Under the pieces are notes generated by a model, which searched no databases, was not told the origin of the DNA, and saw only the letters and a list, made by a program, of their open reading frames with translations. A program made the translations under genes and the position numbers. A stretch of DNA of 64,000 nucleotides from Impatiens glandulifera (Eukaryota > Streptophyta > Magnoliopsida > Ericales > Balsaminaceae), in assembly GCF_907164915.1 (NCBI RefSeq), contig NC_061863.1, forward strand, positions 66,517,364 to 66,581,363, given 5' to 3'. Positions 13,276-25,868 of the stretch are shown in pieces. Within the stretch, counting starts at the first letter, position 1. Each line of letters starts with the position of its first letter.

Positions 13276-14268
13276 AATGGAAACTAGAGAGGGGAAGCAG
13301 CAGCGAGCACTTGGAAAGGAGGAGGAAGCTGCAAACTTGTTAAAATGGTGGAGTCTGGAAATTGCCAGGAAATGCCTAAGTAACTTCCACGAACCTTCTC
13401 TTTTTCTTTTTTTTTACCTAATTATCAAAATCTGTTTTTTTTATTACTTTCCAATATAAAAACAGATTTTATTTTATTCTATTCATAAAGAGATTTACTA
13501 CTATTCAAAGCTTTAATAAAAAAAATCATAAATGTCTTAGTCCTTCATTTTATATAAAAATATCAATTACAAAAAGAGATAAAATTATAAAATTCCTTTC
13601 AGAATTAATTTATTGTCAAGAACACATAATTGTGATGCAAATACCTTTTCTAGTTTTAGAGGTGTTTGGTCACTTTTATATGTGAGTTTTTTTTTGCGGT
13701 ATTTTATTATTTTATTTAATCATATCTATTTTGTCATATCGAATCCGAATAATAATCTTAATTTTTTATAAGTCGTCTGCGGCACATACCTCTAATCGTG
13801 TTGTCACCATTTCTCGAACCTGTGTTCATCTCTCTTATAAAGAGACTATGCTCTCAAATATTAAGTTTTTTTTTTCTTATAGGGATTTTTTTAAAATTTT
13901 CTTTAATCCACTTTTACATATATCTTCTAATTATTTTTCTGAAACCCGAAATCCAGATTGAGATTTTTTCCAATTTGAAGTTACCCAAAAAAAAAGAATT
14001 TTAATCTTGTATCATTTGATTTTTTAAATGGTATTTTCTGTTATTTAGAAATTAATGTATTACATTTAGTTCCTTATAAAAATAATAACACAGTGATTTT
14101 GGTAATTGAAACTGTTATTGAGTGATTGTATAATTATTTATCATGTCCCAGAAACATACAAAAGGGAGTATATAATAGTAATATACACACTTGCCTTGCT
14201 CTCATTTACATTCATTGATGCATGCATTGAACCAATTTTACAAAAGTTTATTTCTTTGCACAAAACAC
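13276..14268. other. Intergenic region upstream of the CML gene
   Basis: This holds the promoter of the minus-strand CML gene and the 3' region of the SDP1-type gene. The leader next to the CML start is purine-rich on the plus strand (ggaggaggaag). I could not place a convincing TATA box. Confidence 0.5.
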
Positions 14269-16893
14269 TCAAGTTTCGTCTGCATCGACTTCAGAGTCGG
14301 AGGAGGTTTCGTCGGCTTGTTTCTCAAGGCTGTCCAATTGCATGCATTCCGCAGTTGAAGCATGAGAGGGGCTGCCAGTTTCCGATTCTAAAGCTCTGTC
14401 TCTCGGTGTTAAATCTCCCCTCTTCACCACATTGAACACAATACCATTGTCTCTTCTCTCAGGCTGCAAAAGGTCCCCTTCCGAAACCATAATGCTCGAA
14501 TTACACAGCAGCACCCGGTTGCTGAACTCCCTCTGGTTCGAATCTATGTCCGAAGTTCGAGAAGGCGATGTGCCATCCGAGCCATCTTGATGATGGGTAG
14601 TCGATGTATGATCACCCGCCACCTGGACAGTCAAATTGCTTTGTAGAACTCCTTGGGTTAAATTTAGTCTTCCTTCCATATCCAGATTATGCATATAGTC
14701 TACGAAGGTATCGGCAGAAGTGGTCCTCATCAAAGGACCCCCTGACCTCGTCCAAGGAATGTGGTCCCCGCTGTCCGGTTCAGTATCACTTCCATCCGCA
14801 GCCTTCCTAGGAGGTCGAGGATTACGACCGTGATTAAAATCGGAAAGGTGCTCTTCCTCCAAGGATCCTGCTGAATTCTCGCGAGCCAAGCAATTCCACG
14901 ACGGAATTCTTCTAGAAGCGTTGAACATAACCGAGGTTTTAGTTCCTAACCCGTGAGATGAAGCTGCTGCTCTCTCCGCGCTCTTCTTCAGTCTTCGCAT
15001 GTGGTTCAGAATGGCCACACAATCGTCAAATGCCAACTCAATCCCACAATTGGCTTTTATTGTAGACAGCTTCTCCCATGTACATCTCCTCCCTTGGTTG
15101 GCTGCCTTCTGTAGCTCCGAATGAGATGGGTTCTGTATGAGTTTCGAGTACTGAAAATTCAAAGCAAACCATAGAAGAATCAGTCAATTTATTTACTTTG
15201 AATGAATAAAATTGCACAAAAGATTCATGCAAACCGTGCGAACCTGGGCTAAGGTGGCGGGCATTACGACGGTTACATCCCCTTCCCAGTCTTGGGCAAA
15301 AAGCTTGGCGAGTCCGCCTAAAGGAAAACCGAGTTCTAGTACTTGATTACATCTATGTTTCACCTCCATCTCAATTATATGAGCAAGCTGCACACAACAA
15401 CAGCAAATCTATCAAATATGTTTCCACTAAAATTACCCAAGTAAAAAGTATCGAAGAAAAGAACAAACCTTCGCAGCAAAGCTGCCTCCGTAAGCCCTGA
15501 CTAAAGACTTCATGCGAAGCAAAGGCGCAATGTGGGGATTGGCTTGACTAACGATAAAGTGATTAACATTAAACAACTCCTTCAACTGCATCATGGGCAA
15601 ATCGATCTCCAAACTACCATCCCTCCATCTCCTCGCAGATGTGCCTGCCTCCGGGCCCAAGCGAAAAGGCGGATGATAAGGAACAATCTCTCCGCTTCTA
15701 TCTTTCGCCATCAATTCCTGAGCTTCGAAAAGCCCAGGAAAGGCACAGGAAGCTGTGACAGCGCTCCATATAACCACATGAGGCGAGGTCAAATAATTCA
15801 GACATCTAGGAGGCTCGTGCTTCCTCGGCGAGCAAACCGTGATTCCTAGAATCCGACCCGTCAAGTCGTACGCCTCTTGGAATGTCAAGTTGTTTGTCAG
15901 ATGTCTCAACAACGTTTGTAATTGTCTGATCTCATGGACAGCACCTCTGGTCATTACCCGTTTGAAAATGGTGAAAATCCCACCCATCTGATCAAAAAAC
16001 TTGAGCGAGTGCCAAGAATCTTCGAAAAAGCTCTGCAGCTCAGGCCACGACCTAGTGGCCACCACCGAGCATATGATAGATCCCACGCTTGATCCGGCTA
16101 TAACCCTAGGCAGAAGTTTGTGCTCTACTAGTGTCTTAACCACACCGATATGGTAAGCTCCTAAGGAAGCTCCTCCGCTAAGAAGCAAAGCGGTTCGACC
16201 GAAAGCATGACGAGTTTCGTGCATAAACGCGAGCTTCTCCTCCAACAGGAGCTCCTCAGAGTCAGAGTCACAAACCATTCGCAATTGAGTCGAGACCTCG
16301 ATGATATAATCCTTGATTAGTCTAGGCACTTGAAGCCTGTCTTTGTGCAGCTCAGGATTGCACATATTACCAAGATTTCTAACAAGATCTGCTCGCATAT
16401 AGAACATAATATCGCGAATAGAACCCTCTTGCCGCCTTTGACGAAGCTCCTCAAGCTTATTTCGTACCAATTCTTCATCGTAAAGCTGTGCCTCATTCAT
16501 CTTAGGGTTTTCTTTATCAAGCATCCTAGCAGCATGAGCCCACTCCTCATATGTGAATGCGGTTCTCATCAAATTCTTCCAAAATTTCTTCCTGTAAACC
16601 GTCTCAGCCTTGGATTTTATGTTTGTGTATCGTCTCAACAGGAAAGTTATAACCGTCATCATCACTAGAATCCCCTGAGGGTTTCGAGGATGAAGCCATG
16701 ACAGCAATGGTCTAACATTTCTATGCAGAAGGTTATTCCCTTTATAAAGGTAATACATTAACAAATACAAAAGCCTGTGTCGCATATGAGCAAATGACCT
16801 GAAGAACAATATCCTGAAGGCGATTGTTCGACCTAGAACGGTTGATGGTCCGATTAAGAACGGATAAACCGCCGCCTCGCTACTAATATCCAT
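14269..16893 (-). CDS. SDP1L: Patatin-domain triacylglycerol lipase, SDP1/SDP1-like
   Basis: Three exons (16893-15469, 15387-15244, 15150-14269) encode 816 residues, close to the family's usual ~800-825. SDP1-type enzymes hydrolyse seed-oil triacylglycerol on oil-body surfaces during germination. The protein opens with [18 protein letters not shown] and a hydrophobic N-terminal region (about 26-90). The patatin domain has the Gly-rich loop [14 protein letters not shown] (238-250), the nucleophile elbow GSSVG (Ser269) and the Asp of [10 protein letters not shown] (Asp425). This is a Ser-Asp dyad. The acidic, Ser-rich C-terminal third is less conserved and ends at DADET. All introns are GT-AG. 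The 5' leader has a plausible intron on the minus strand (donor near 17078, acceptor near 16989). SDP1 and its paralogue cannot be told apart from this alone, so the symbol is tentative. Confidence 0.93.
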
Positions 16894-18269
16894 ATCTCAA
16901 TCCAACAAAAGGGTAGAATGCAAGGAGAAAGATGGAAAATGGGCAAATAGGGGTTTCGCCTCTATAAACCTCGAAGATAGATTTCAATCTGTGATCAATC
17001 GTTCAGCTTAATAACAGAGAAATCAAAGGAACAGAGGAATACAATAAGATAGAATCATCAATGTTCATGAAAGCATACCTCGAATTTATGATATTGATTG
17101 AGTTGAAGAATCGTTCGATGCAAATAGAAAAAAGAGAGAACCCAGAAGAGAAAAGGCGAGAATTTGACCGGAAAATAGCTGCGCGGTGGCGGTGAAGAAT
17201 TAAGAGAAACCCAGATTCCGTATAGAAGGGAAATACGCCGGAATAAATAAAAGGGGGATTGAGATTTCAGGATAGGAAAATGGAGAAGATGACGCGTATA
17301 TGACTCGATAATTTTGCCAACTTTCAAATTTTTTTTTTTTAAATAAAAAGCACATGACTATTTTAAATTAATAATATAACATTAAACCCATCATCGAGAT
17401 TTGTTATATTATTATTTAGGGAAAACATTGATCTAAAATGATAGGGTCATATTCAAATTGTTGACTAAATTACAAGGATATAGCTATGTTGAACGGTCCA
17501 ATTTTTTAAAAAAAAATATTGATATTTTTATTTTAAAAAAAATTAAAATTATTATTATAATGATGTTTTTGTATTTATTTTATTTTATTTAATTGATTAT
17601 TTTAAATCATGTTTAATATGAATTATGTATTGAAATTTATCCAATAAAAATAGGGTTTAAGATATTTTTATTAGTTAAGCTAGACTAATAGGTTATAAGT
17701 TATATATTAATATTTTTAAATTATTTTATTTTATAAAAAAAAAACCTTTTTTTTATTATTATTTGAAAACTTTTAAATTGGAAGAAGGATAAGGATAGAA
17801 GTGCAATACAATACGTAAGAGAGGATAAGAAAATAGAAAATGATAAAAAGGTTGACAGCTTGTAACACTTATTTGGCTTCATATATCCTTTATTCACAAT
17901 CATCCACGATCAGTTTTTCTCTTTATCTGAAAATAAAAAAATAAAAAAATAAAAAAAAAGTCCAGTCGGTTGGCTAATTATCCGCTTCAAATGACAAGTG
18001 TGTTTGTATGACTCATTTAAACATTATAAGATTCATCAGTCTTCATAACTTATTCAAATTCTATAAATTTGATATATTAATTAATTAAGAACTGTCTCCA
18101 TCCACCAAACCATTGATGAGTCATGTATAGTCCCGTTCGAGGTAATTTGGAGTTGGAACATATCAATTTTGGGTAACTAAAAATGAACCGAACCGATACA
18201 CGATTTGTTTTTATTCTTTTTAGTTTTAATCTATCGTTTAGTTACATGTTAGAATATAAGTGTAAGTCT
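16894..18269. other. Leader/promoter of the SDP1-type gene and AT-rich spacer
   Basis: 16894 to about 17320 is GC-richer and probably holds the 5' leader with a short intron. An 89-codon open frame there (17327-17058, minus) has no family match and is more likely leader sequence. 17330-18269 is AT-rich and shows nothing further. Confidence 0.5.
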
Positions 18270-20345
18270 TAAGATAAATTTATGAATAGTCGTTTGACCA
18301 TAACAAAAAAATGAAATTGTGAAGAATATTACACAAATAATACAAAACTAATATGTACGGAGATCTTTCAAAATACAATGAACTTTTCGACTGAATCGGC
18401 TTCACACATCGAACCTTATATAATGTTAGGATGATATTAATGTGAAAGATCCGCAACAGTTGTTTGAGATTGTTGAAGATTCTACGATTTTTCTTCAACC
18501 AAATTATCCGCTAGAAAATAATGGGGATATAACCCTATTGTTTCAAGCAGTGGCGGACCCAGAAATATTTTCTCGGGGGGCCAAATACCTAATAACGTAG
18601 CATTTTTGGCTATCAAATAAATGCATTTTTTAATTAAAATTTTACTCGATAATTACATAAAAATACTAATAAGCACAATTACTAAATTATTCTTGTCCAT
18701 GAGTCGGTATAAAAGAAGACAAATATCTTCATTACGTTGACTATATCAATCAATCAATTCAAGAAAATTTCCTTTATTTGATGAACTACTTGACTCATCA
18801 TGTCCTCGAAAAGGTAATCATTGCCTCAATAGAAAGCGTGTTACATCAAATATTGTCGTTAAACATGTGTGATAATTTATTTCTATATCACGACCATGTG
18901 TACGTAAAACGTTTCTCACGTTATGTCTTTGATCTTAAAATGATTCAAATTGAATTCTAACTTCATTATGACAACTATTTGAAGTTCTCATATGACGATT
19001 GAATCTTTCTAATGCTCTTTTCCAATTTTTGTACTCATCTCCTATAAATGTATCATCTACGTTTTCTCTATTTAAATGTTTGAAAAGATAACACCAAAAA
19101 CAAAATGATGCATCTTTTGATATGCTATATTCTAACCATGTATATTTGATCAGTAACATTAGACTCATTAGTAGGCTCATTAATTGATTGAGAAGACTCA
19201 TGCTAGTCATGTGATGTAGAAGTACAAATTCGTTTATAGAACATCTTCATTATTCTATATCCTACATAAAATAAATGATTAAAAATAAATATGTGTCACA
19301 ACCCCTAAATAAAATCTAACAAATACATTTATTTGTTGAAATAATTTAAAATTAATTTAAAATAATATTTTACCCTTATATTTATATAAATTGTTATTTT
19401 ACCCTTATATTTATAAGTAATTTGTATTATTAATTATATTAAAATTAATAAAATATATATATATAAATAAATTATAATATAAATGTAGTTTTAAAATAAA
19501 TAATAATATCATATGATTTTCATTATTTTATATATAATTCTTTATATTTTAACTTATATAAATAAATGTTATTTATATACAAAAAAATAAAATATTAATA
19601 ATAATTATTTTAATAAAATTATATTTAAAATTAGAATACTATAATTATGAATTAATTTTTATAAAAGGAAGGGTTAGTTTATTATAAATATTAGAAAATA
19701 GTGTTTTGTATAAAATAAAGTTATAATTAAATAAATGTTAGAGGTAGGATTTGATCACTCTGACCTCTACTATACATTTCAGCTCCAAAACCACTCAGGC
19801 AAAGCCTTATTTGATAAACATATATATATAATATCTTTAAAGTTTTACCCTGGTTGGGGGAGGCCCGAGCCCCCCAAGGCCCCCCTTGTAGGTCCGCCAC
19901 TGGACTTTCAAGCCCGCAAATCTAGCTACCTCAATCCACGAATCCCAACACGCACCAATGGTTCTCGACATAACCTAATGAATACTAGTAACACTCTAAA
20001 AAGACTTCAAATACCAACGACAAATTACAATATAAAAGGAGATGAGGTACCGTCTCCACCTCCTTAAGACACAGACTATATCGACTAACTAAGATAAGAC
20101 CCTTGCACATACATATTCTATCATCAGGTAAAATATCACTGGGGATTGCACTCCACCAAAAAAAAAGAAATATTAATGGGAATCCTAAATTCCATAATTT
20201 TTCTCCGCACAACTGAGATGGAATAATAATAACAATGTCCTATATGAAACTTATAGAAACTTTAATTAGCAATATTACCAACATCTGTTTTGACATTTGA
20301 CAGAGCCAGTGATGTGAGGAATCCATCCATATTGTAGAAAACCTT
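18270..20345 (-). mobile_element. Decayed LINE, split by a hAT element
   Basis: Read on the minus strand, 20345-19905 gives LINE ORF2 tail sequence with a zf-RVT motif (CKGLILVSRYSLCLKEVETV, then PHLLLYCNLS) and SRTIGACWDSWIEVARFAGL. After removal of 18548-19904 and one copy of the target duplication, the frame continues at 18547 with GYIPIIF and IIWLKKNRRIFNN, the usual end of such ORFs. Stops and a frameshift show it is dead. The outer borders (18270, 20345) are estimates. Confidence 0.75.
18548..19904 (-). mobile_element. Truncated hAT transposon (TTF-finger/DUF4371 type)
   Basis: The ends are inverted: cagtggcggaccc at 18548 and ggtccgccactg ending at 19902. The flanks gtttcaag (18540-18547) and ctttcaag (19905-19912) fit an 8-bp hAT target duplication with one mismatch. 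Inside, the minus strand encodes degraded transposase. 19210-18935 gives a TTF-type finger region (FCFWCYLFKHLNRENVDD, NWKRALERFNRH, SCHNE). Downstream, FLLRQ-stop-LPFRGHDESSSS follows the DUF4371 pattern. The catalytic and dimerisation parts are gone. Confidence 0.8.
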
Positions 20346-20592
20346 ATTTTGAAACACATTAATAGTAGATAGCACAAATAGGAAGAATGAACACTATTTG
20401 ATTCGACTTATTAATTTACACCAACATATTAATTAATTATAAGAGTACTAGACTAAGAACAACAATATAAGTAAGAATTTCAATGTCTCCAATTAAGTTG
20501 CAGAATATATAATATATATTGAACATGCATATTGATTAAAAATGGTGGATATAAAAAATAGTTATATATATCTTAATTAGCTAGCTAGCTAG
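20346..20592. other. 3' flank of the NAC gene
   Basis: This is AT-rich non-coding sequence ending in the ctagctagctag run that overlaps the NAC stop codon region. Confidence 0.5.
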
Positions 20593-21817
20593 CTACTTGG
20601 GATACTTGATGAGCATGTGATCTGCTTCACATCCCAAGTAATGCAATGGGAGCCTAGTCGATGAGGATCCCATAATTCCCACCATCTGATTATTATTATT
20701 ATTATTATTATTAAGAGCTAAATGAGGCGAGGGCTTGTGATGATTGTTTGCTAGAAGCTTCTCCAAGAAACACCAATCACCGCCGCCGCCGCTTGAACCA
20801 CCTACTACAGCAGCCGTTGATGATGATGATGTTAGCCTTACTGCGGTTTGATCAGACCCGTCCACATCCAATGAGCTATTATTGTTCATCATAAAGTTTA
20901 ACGATGATGGCCCGCCTCCGTCGTTAATGATCGTATTGGGGCTTAGCAGTTGATGAGGATGTAATAGGTTACTATATGATATTGATCCGACATAACATGA
21001 TCCTGAGTTCATTGGAAAGTTGACCTTATCTACACAGCTTCTATTATTATTATTATAACGATCATCATCATCATTATCTTCCTGGAGATTATTATTAATA
21101 TTGAAACCATCTTCTTCTGCTGCTGCTGTTGGATCCATTATTAATGAAACATCATCTTGTTGGAAATCTCGATAATGGCTTTTCTTCTTGAACACCCTAC
21201 ACACAACCCATCCATTTTCCTGTCTCCATAACAAAAATGTTAAGTTTTCCTATAATTAACGAATTTGATATATAAAATTAATTGTATAACCTGCATGTCA
21301 TGAATAGAGGTGTGATCATCTAGACGATATTCATGCATGATCCATTCGGTTTTGTGACCATGAGGGGCACGGCCTGTGTAGAACACGAGAGTTTTCCTCA
21401 TGCCAATTCTCCTAGAGTTTGTAGTAAGATGAATGGCTTTATCTCGTCCAGTTGCTTTCCAGAATCCAACTGTGGTCGCACGATTTGTTCGAGTTCCAGT
21501 CGGGTATTTCTTATCCTTATGACTAAAGAAATAGAAATCGCTCTGTGGACATGTACCAATTCTACATTTATCTGCATATATATATGTATTATTAGTTCAG
21601 TACTCACAATTGATGATGATCAAAATGAATGAACATATATTGTACCTTTGAGGTCCCAAGGCTCGATCTTGTTGAGATCGACTTCTCTAATGACTTGAAG
21701 ATCAATGGCTTCATAAGACACTTTCTTCCTCAGATAATAATACAAAAGTTCCTCTTCTGTTGGATGAAACCGAAACCCTGGAGGAACAGAAAGCAGCTGT
21801 CCATTTCTTGTTGCCAT
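20593..21817 (-). CDS. NAC-domain transcription factor, SOMBRERO/BEARSKIN-like
   Basis: Three exons (21817-21646, 21571-21291, 21219-20593) encode 359 residues. The NAC DNA-binding domain spans about residues 10-165: [97 protein letters not shown]. The intron positions, two within the NAC domain, are usual for the family. The tail is rich in Asn and Ser and ends with [11 protein letters not shown] and [17 protein letters not shown]. This resembles the C-terminal motifs of root-cap NACs of the SMB clade, which control root-cap cell maturation and wall loosening. Subdomain C reads [11 protein letters not shown] where most family members have GxGPQNEWYFF. The clade call rests on remembered motifs and is less certain than the NAC call. 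Confidence 0.93.
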
Positions 21818-23009
21818 CCCTGCCTGGACTTCAGGCGCCTTAACTGCTAGTTATCGAACTAACTCAGTTCTACATGCATCACCTAGTTAATTATATATGA
21901 TGGAATTGGAGGAGAAGTAATAATTAATATATACAAGAGAACAACAACGTTAAACATACGCCTTGTCAAGAATTCAGACCCATTAACTATGAAAACTGAT
22001 ATAAGTACGATCCCATCATATATAGATTTCAGTGTGCACTTTGCATTAAATAATTTTCTTGTCACATATATAATTACTGATAAAATAATAGCAATCTACC
22101 ATGAAAATAATAATAATGATACCTCAACAATGGCAAAGAAAGGAAGCGAATAGATAGAGATGATGAAGCTGGAGAAAGAGAGTAAAAATAGAGAAAGACC
22201 AGTCAAGGAGCTAGCTAGCTGGAGAAGACAAGAGTGTGAGGAGTTGGTTATATATGTTTGTGTCTCATTCGAAGATACATGAAATTTTGTCCGTTGAATG
22301 CCCGACTCAATCCTTAACTTCTCCTTATTTGCATGAACCAAACCCTATTTTTCAACGACTCTAAAAATACATATATAATAACAATAAAAGCTTTCAATAA
22401 TTTTCGTTTTAGTTTACTATTGTTATAAGTTTAGTACTATTAGAACCATCATCTAAGATAAAAACATTTGACAAAATGTTAAAATGGAGAAAAATATATA
22501 TATATATATATATATATTAATAATGTACAAAGTGGTGTTAGGTGAGATCCATAATTTGATGTTAATTAGGCTATAGATAAATTAATAATAAATAGTAACA
22601 GTTGTAAGACATATAAGTGACGGTGGCTGGTCAAACACGGACTGGTCACCTATATTAAAATGATAAATAAAAAAAATTGAGTTTTTAATTTAGAATATTT
22701 TTTTAAATGATTTTAGATAAAACTTAGTCTACAAATATAATGTTGCACGTACATTCACATTCTATTACTACTGCCTGCTCCAGGGTCCAGGCTGTTACGT
22801 TGTTGTGGTACTGCCGTTACCTTCACGATTACTCTATCTCTGTTTTTATTAGATTTATTTTATCTGAATAAGTTGATTTAAGCCAAACCGTTTATCGATT
22901 ATCCATCTATACAAATAAAAATCAGTGTCAAAATGAAATTGAAAAGAAAAGCATGTTGAAATTATTTCCAATATTTGGGTACATATATAATTTAATAATT
23001 GTATATTAG
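21818..23009. other. Upstream region of the NAC gene
   Basis: Next to the start codon the leader contains a near-palindrome (cctgaagtccagg). Further up is an (AT)n tract at about 22494-22517 and AT-rich spacer. Short open frames are unsupported. Confidence 0.5.
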
Positions 23010-23490
23010 TTGTTATCATAATAAAGATTAAAGCCCAAATAAAGTGATCTATTAAAGTATAAAGGTTATGGGCTTATTTGGACATCTATAATAAATATGG
23101 GGACATATTTGTGTAGAAGCAGAAATACCATTCATTATTTCGTTGATGGGCCGAATAATAAATGAGTATATTAGGGCGTCGTTGATGGACCGAATAATAA
23201 ATGAGTATATTAGGCTAGGTCCCCAACCCATATAAATAACCAGCCTATTTGTTTCTCTCATCGAACAATAAGGATTGAGTTCATCTCTCAAGAACTCTCA
23301 AGAAGGCTATCGATATAGGGTTGGAAGACTTAAACCCCACCCACATCAAACATTCCGATCCAGGTCCAGATCCAGAACGAGAAGATCCACATTTAGATTT
23401 AGGTCCAGATCCAAGAACAAGAAGAAGAGAATAACGAAGAACGGCTTAATGAACCGTTCTTCATTAAAGATCCAGGTACGTTTCCGCAAT
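23010..23490 (+). mobile_element. Possible solo LTR
   Basis: The segment runs from a TGTTATC start to an ATTACA end. It contains a TATA-like box (catataaataacc) near 23230, followed by a pyrimidine-rich putative leader (tgtttctctcatcg), the order of a Copia-type U3-R-U5. Two direct repeats of about 34 bp (cgttgatggRccgaataata and what follows) lie at about 23140 and 23180. I did not find a 5-bp target duplication or a second LTR, so it may instead be a gene remnant. Confidence 0.35.
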
Positions 23491-24149
23491 TACAGTTTAT
23501 CTTGATTTATTGACATAGAGAATTAAGAATATAGATTTAAGGATTATAGATCTAGACTATAGATTCTAACAAAGCAACCAACAAGTTAGGTAAACCCAAA
23601 AGTTATAATGTGAAGACAATAAGATGAAACAACAAAATAACCAAATAGAAATGCCGAACTTGAAAAAGTCCTCGAGGAGTTAGGTGATAGCTTAAATGAT
23701 GTCTAGGAACCATTTGTTGAATCTAAAAACATTTAAATCAGTCAAGATAAAAGAAATTTCTATAAAATACCATATCTCATTGTTAAAATAATATATTAGA
23801 ATGACGTCTTCAACAATTTCATTAGCATTTTACAACACTTACAAATAAAGAATCAATAATTCTACACAATTTTTCAGTTATAGCATTAGCATTTTCAAAC
23901 AACATTTCAAAATAAAATTATTAACTTTAGAGACGACATTGAGTCTCGAGATTAACTTTCAGAGCCTAGGATTAATATGTGTTGATAAGGAGGGAAGATT
24001 AACATTGTTCTTAAGAGTTGATTAATTTATATTAGCATAACTAGAATTCACAAAATAAAACATTACTAGTACCATTCCAAACTAATTAGACTCCTTCACA
24101 AAATTGACTAACAAGATTTTAATTACTTTATTATTAAATAATTAAGTGA
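23491..24149. other. Spacer, no gene seen
   Basis: AT-rich sequence with no open frame or repeat that I can assign. Confidence 0.5.
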
Positions 24150-25300
24150 CCAAGAATATGATTACGTTTAAAGAGATTCCACTTACCATCAATGTTGATT
24201 ACTTCACTAATCTTGATGTTGGAGGGTCTAATGAAGGGATTACACATTTTGATTCCATAAAAGATAAAGAATTACCCTTTTTAATTGGAAGCCACTTTAT
24301 ACTCCAAAAATTAGTAGTTTTGAACATCATATCACAAATCATTTGGGTTATTAAAAAGAAACCTGTTTGAAAAATGAGTTCCCAGATATTGAGGTCACAT
24401 AAACCCAAACCCCTATGATTTTCTTAATGTCAAATTATCCTATTTGACACAATGAATACATTTAGAATTCACATTTGATTTCTACAAGAATTTGGATATC
24501 AATGTATGGATTTTTGTATGCAATAAATTAGTAAGGTTAAAACTAACATATAGAAAGCCATAATACTTTGCACAGCTAATTTGATAAAACTTTTTTTTAT
24601 ATTGATCCAAAATAATTTGTTTCCGACCAGTCAATTTGGATTTTATTATGTCAAATAATAATTTTAAAATATCATTTTTCGATGAGCTCTAGTGAATAGA
24701 AAGACCGATATACTTACCTTTAATGTCGGAATACTCAATGTTAAATCTTAATTTGCCAATCAATTGATTGATTGAGAGTATTGCTGGAATATTGGAATAT
24801 TGCAGATTTTTTCAATTTGACAATTTGACATGAAACCATAGAGTAACGATGGAGTAAATAAGATATAGTGTTACTGTTACCCATCAAAACTGTAATATGT
24901 CAACAAACATCAACGAACGAAGTTAGAGCAAGTTCTTAAAAACTTAATTCCCTTAGGGAGATTGTTAGTTCATGCATTTTCAATAAAGTAACTCAAACAG
25001 TTAGACATAATATCGAATAAATACGAAGAAAGTGAGTCGCCTTGTCTAAGTTCTCAATGAAGACAAACTTTTGAAATTGGTCTTCCGTTTATAAATGACA
25101 AAAGATATACCGGTCATAATAAGTTGAATGAATTGTTCAATCAAATCCCATTTACTTAAAGGCCATTTCACTCTATATTGTAGCTTTTGAACATATGAAT
25201 TTTAATTACACATTCAAATATCTATTGTGTGGACTTTTCACAAAAATTATTTGTTCTTCACAAACTAATTGACCTTTCTTATCTAGTTAGATTGGCTTAA
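24150..25300 (-). mobile_element. Decayed LINE fragment (reverse transcriptase region)
   Basis: On the minus strand near 25120-24970 the frame reads FINGRPISKVCLH-stop-ELRQGD and SLSSYLFDIMSNCLSYFIEN, the RT block that normally reads RQGDPLSPYLF. Near 24420-24340 it reads GLCDLNIWELIFQTGFF, which corresponds to the downstream GGLGLRDL-type motif. Stops and frame changes show it is inactive. The borders are estimates. Confidence 0.7.
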
Positions 25301-25868
25301 ATTGACTCACTTCTTCACGATCCATTTTAGGAATTATAACTAGGTATGTTTCGAGACATGTTACAAATTTAAAAAAGTTGTTAAAAAGATTAATTTTCAG
25401 TTTTTATTATAAGTAAATTCGGAGAAGGAACTGAAAAAACAATATAGTGATCAAATTTTGTTCTATAGATAATCTTAATTTTATCAAACTTAAAACAAGG
25501 TTAAAATAATTCTCACTAAAAGCATGAGAAACTGTAATTGTAGAGTTGTGACATCCTAGAATAAAATCAATTATTGAATATGATTTTGTTGATAGTTTAT
25601 ACTTTATATATAGTTTTAATTTCATTTTTATTTAAAAATTAACACTAAATCACATGAGTTTTCCATCACTTTAACTAAAAAAACCTCCTTTGAAAATAAA
25701 AATAGAAAGAGGCTTTAGAAATGATAAATTTCAGAACAATTAATTAGACTGTTCTTATTGGCAATCCCATCCCAGCAGATATTCTGAAAGCGAATTCATC
25801 ATCGACTTTTCCTTCTTCTCCAAATCGAGAAAGTACGCAGCCGCCCGGTCAGGGAAGGGGGAGATACC
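25301..25868. other. Promoter and leader region of ALG7
   Basis: The last ~130 bp before the ALG7 start are GC-richer (gcagccgcccggtcagg) and probably form the leader. No TATA box is obvious, as expected of a housekeeping gene. Confidence 0.45.

Noticed and set aside
17058..17327. 89-codon open frame upstream of the SDP1-type gene
   Set aside because: It lies in the presumed leader and crosses a predicted intron; no similarity to any protein I know.
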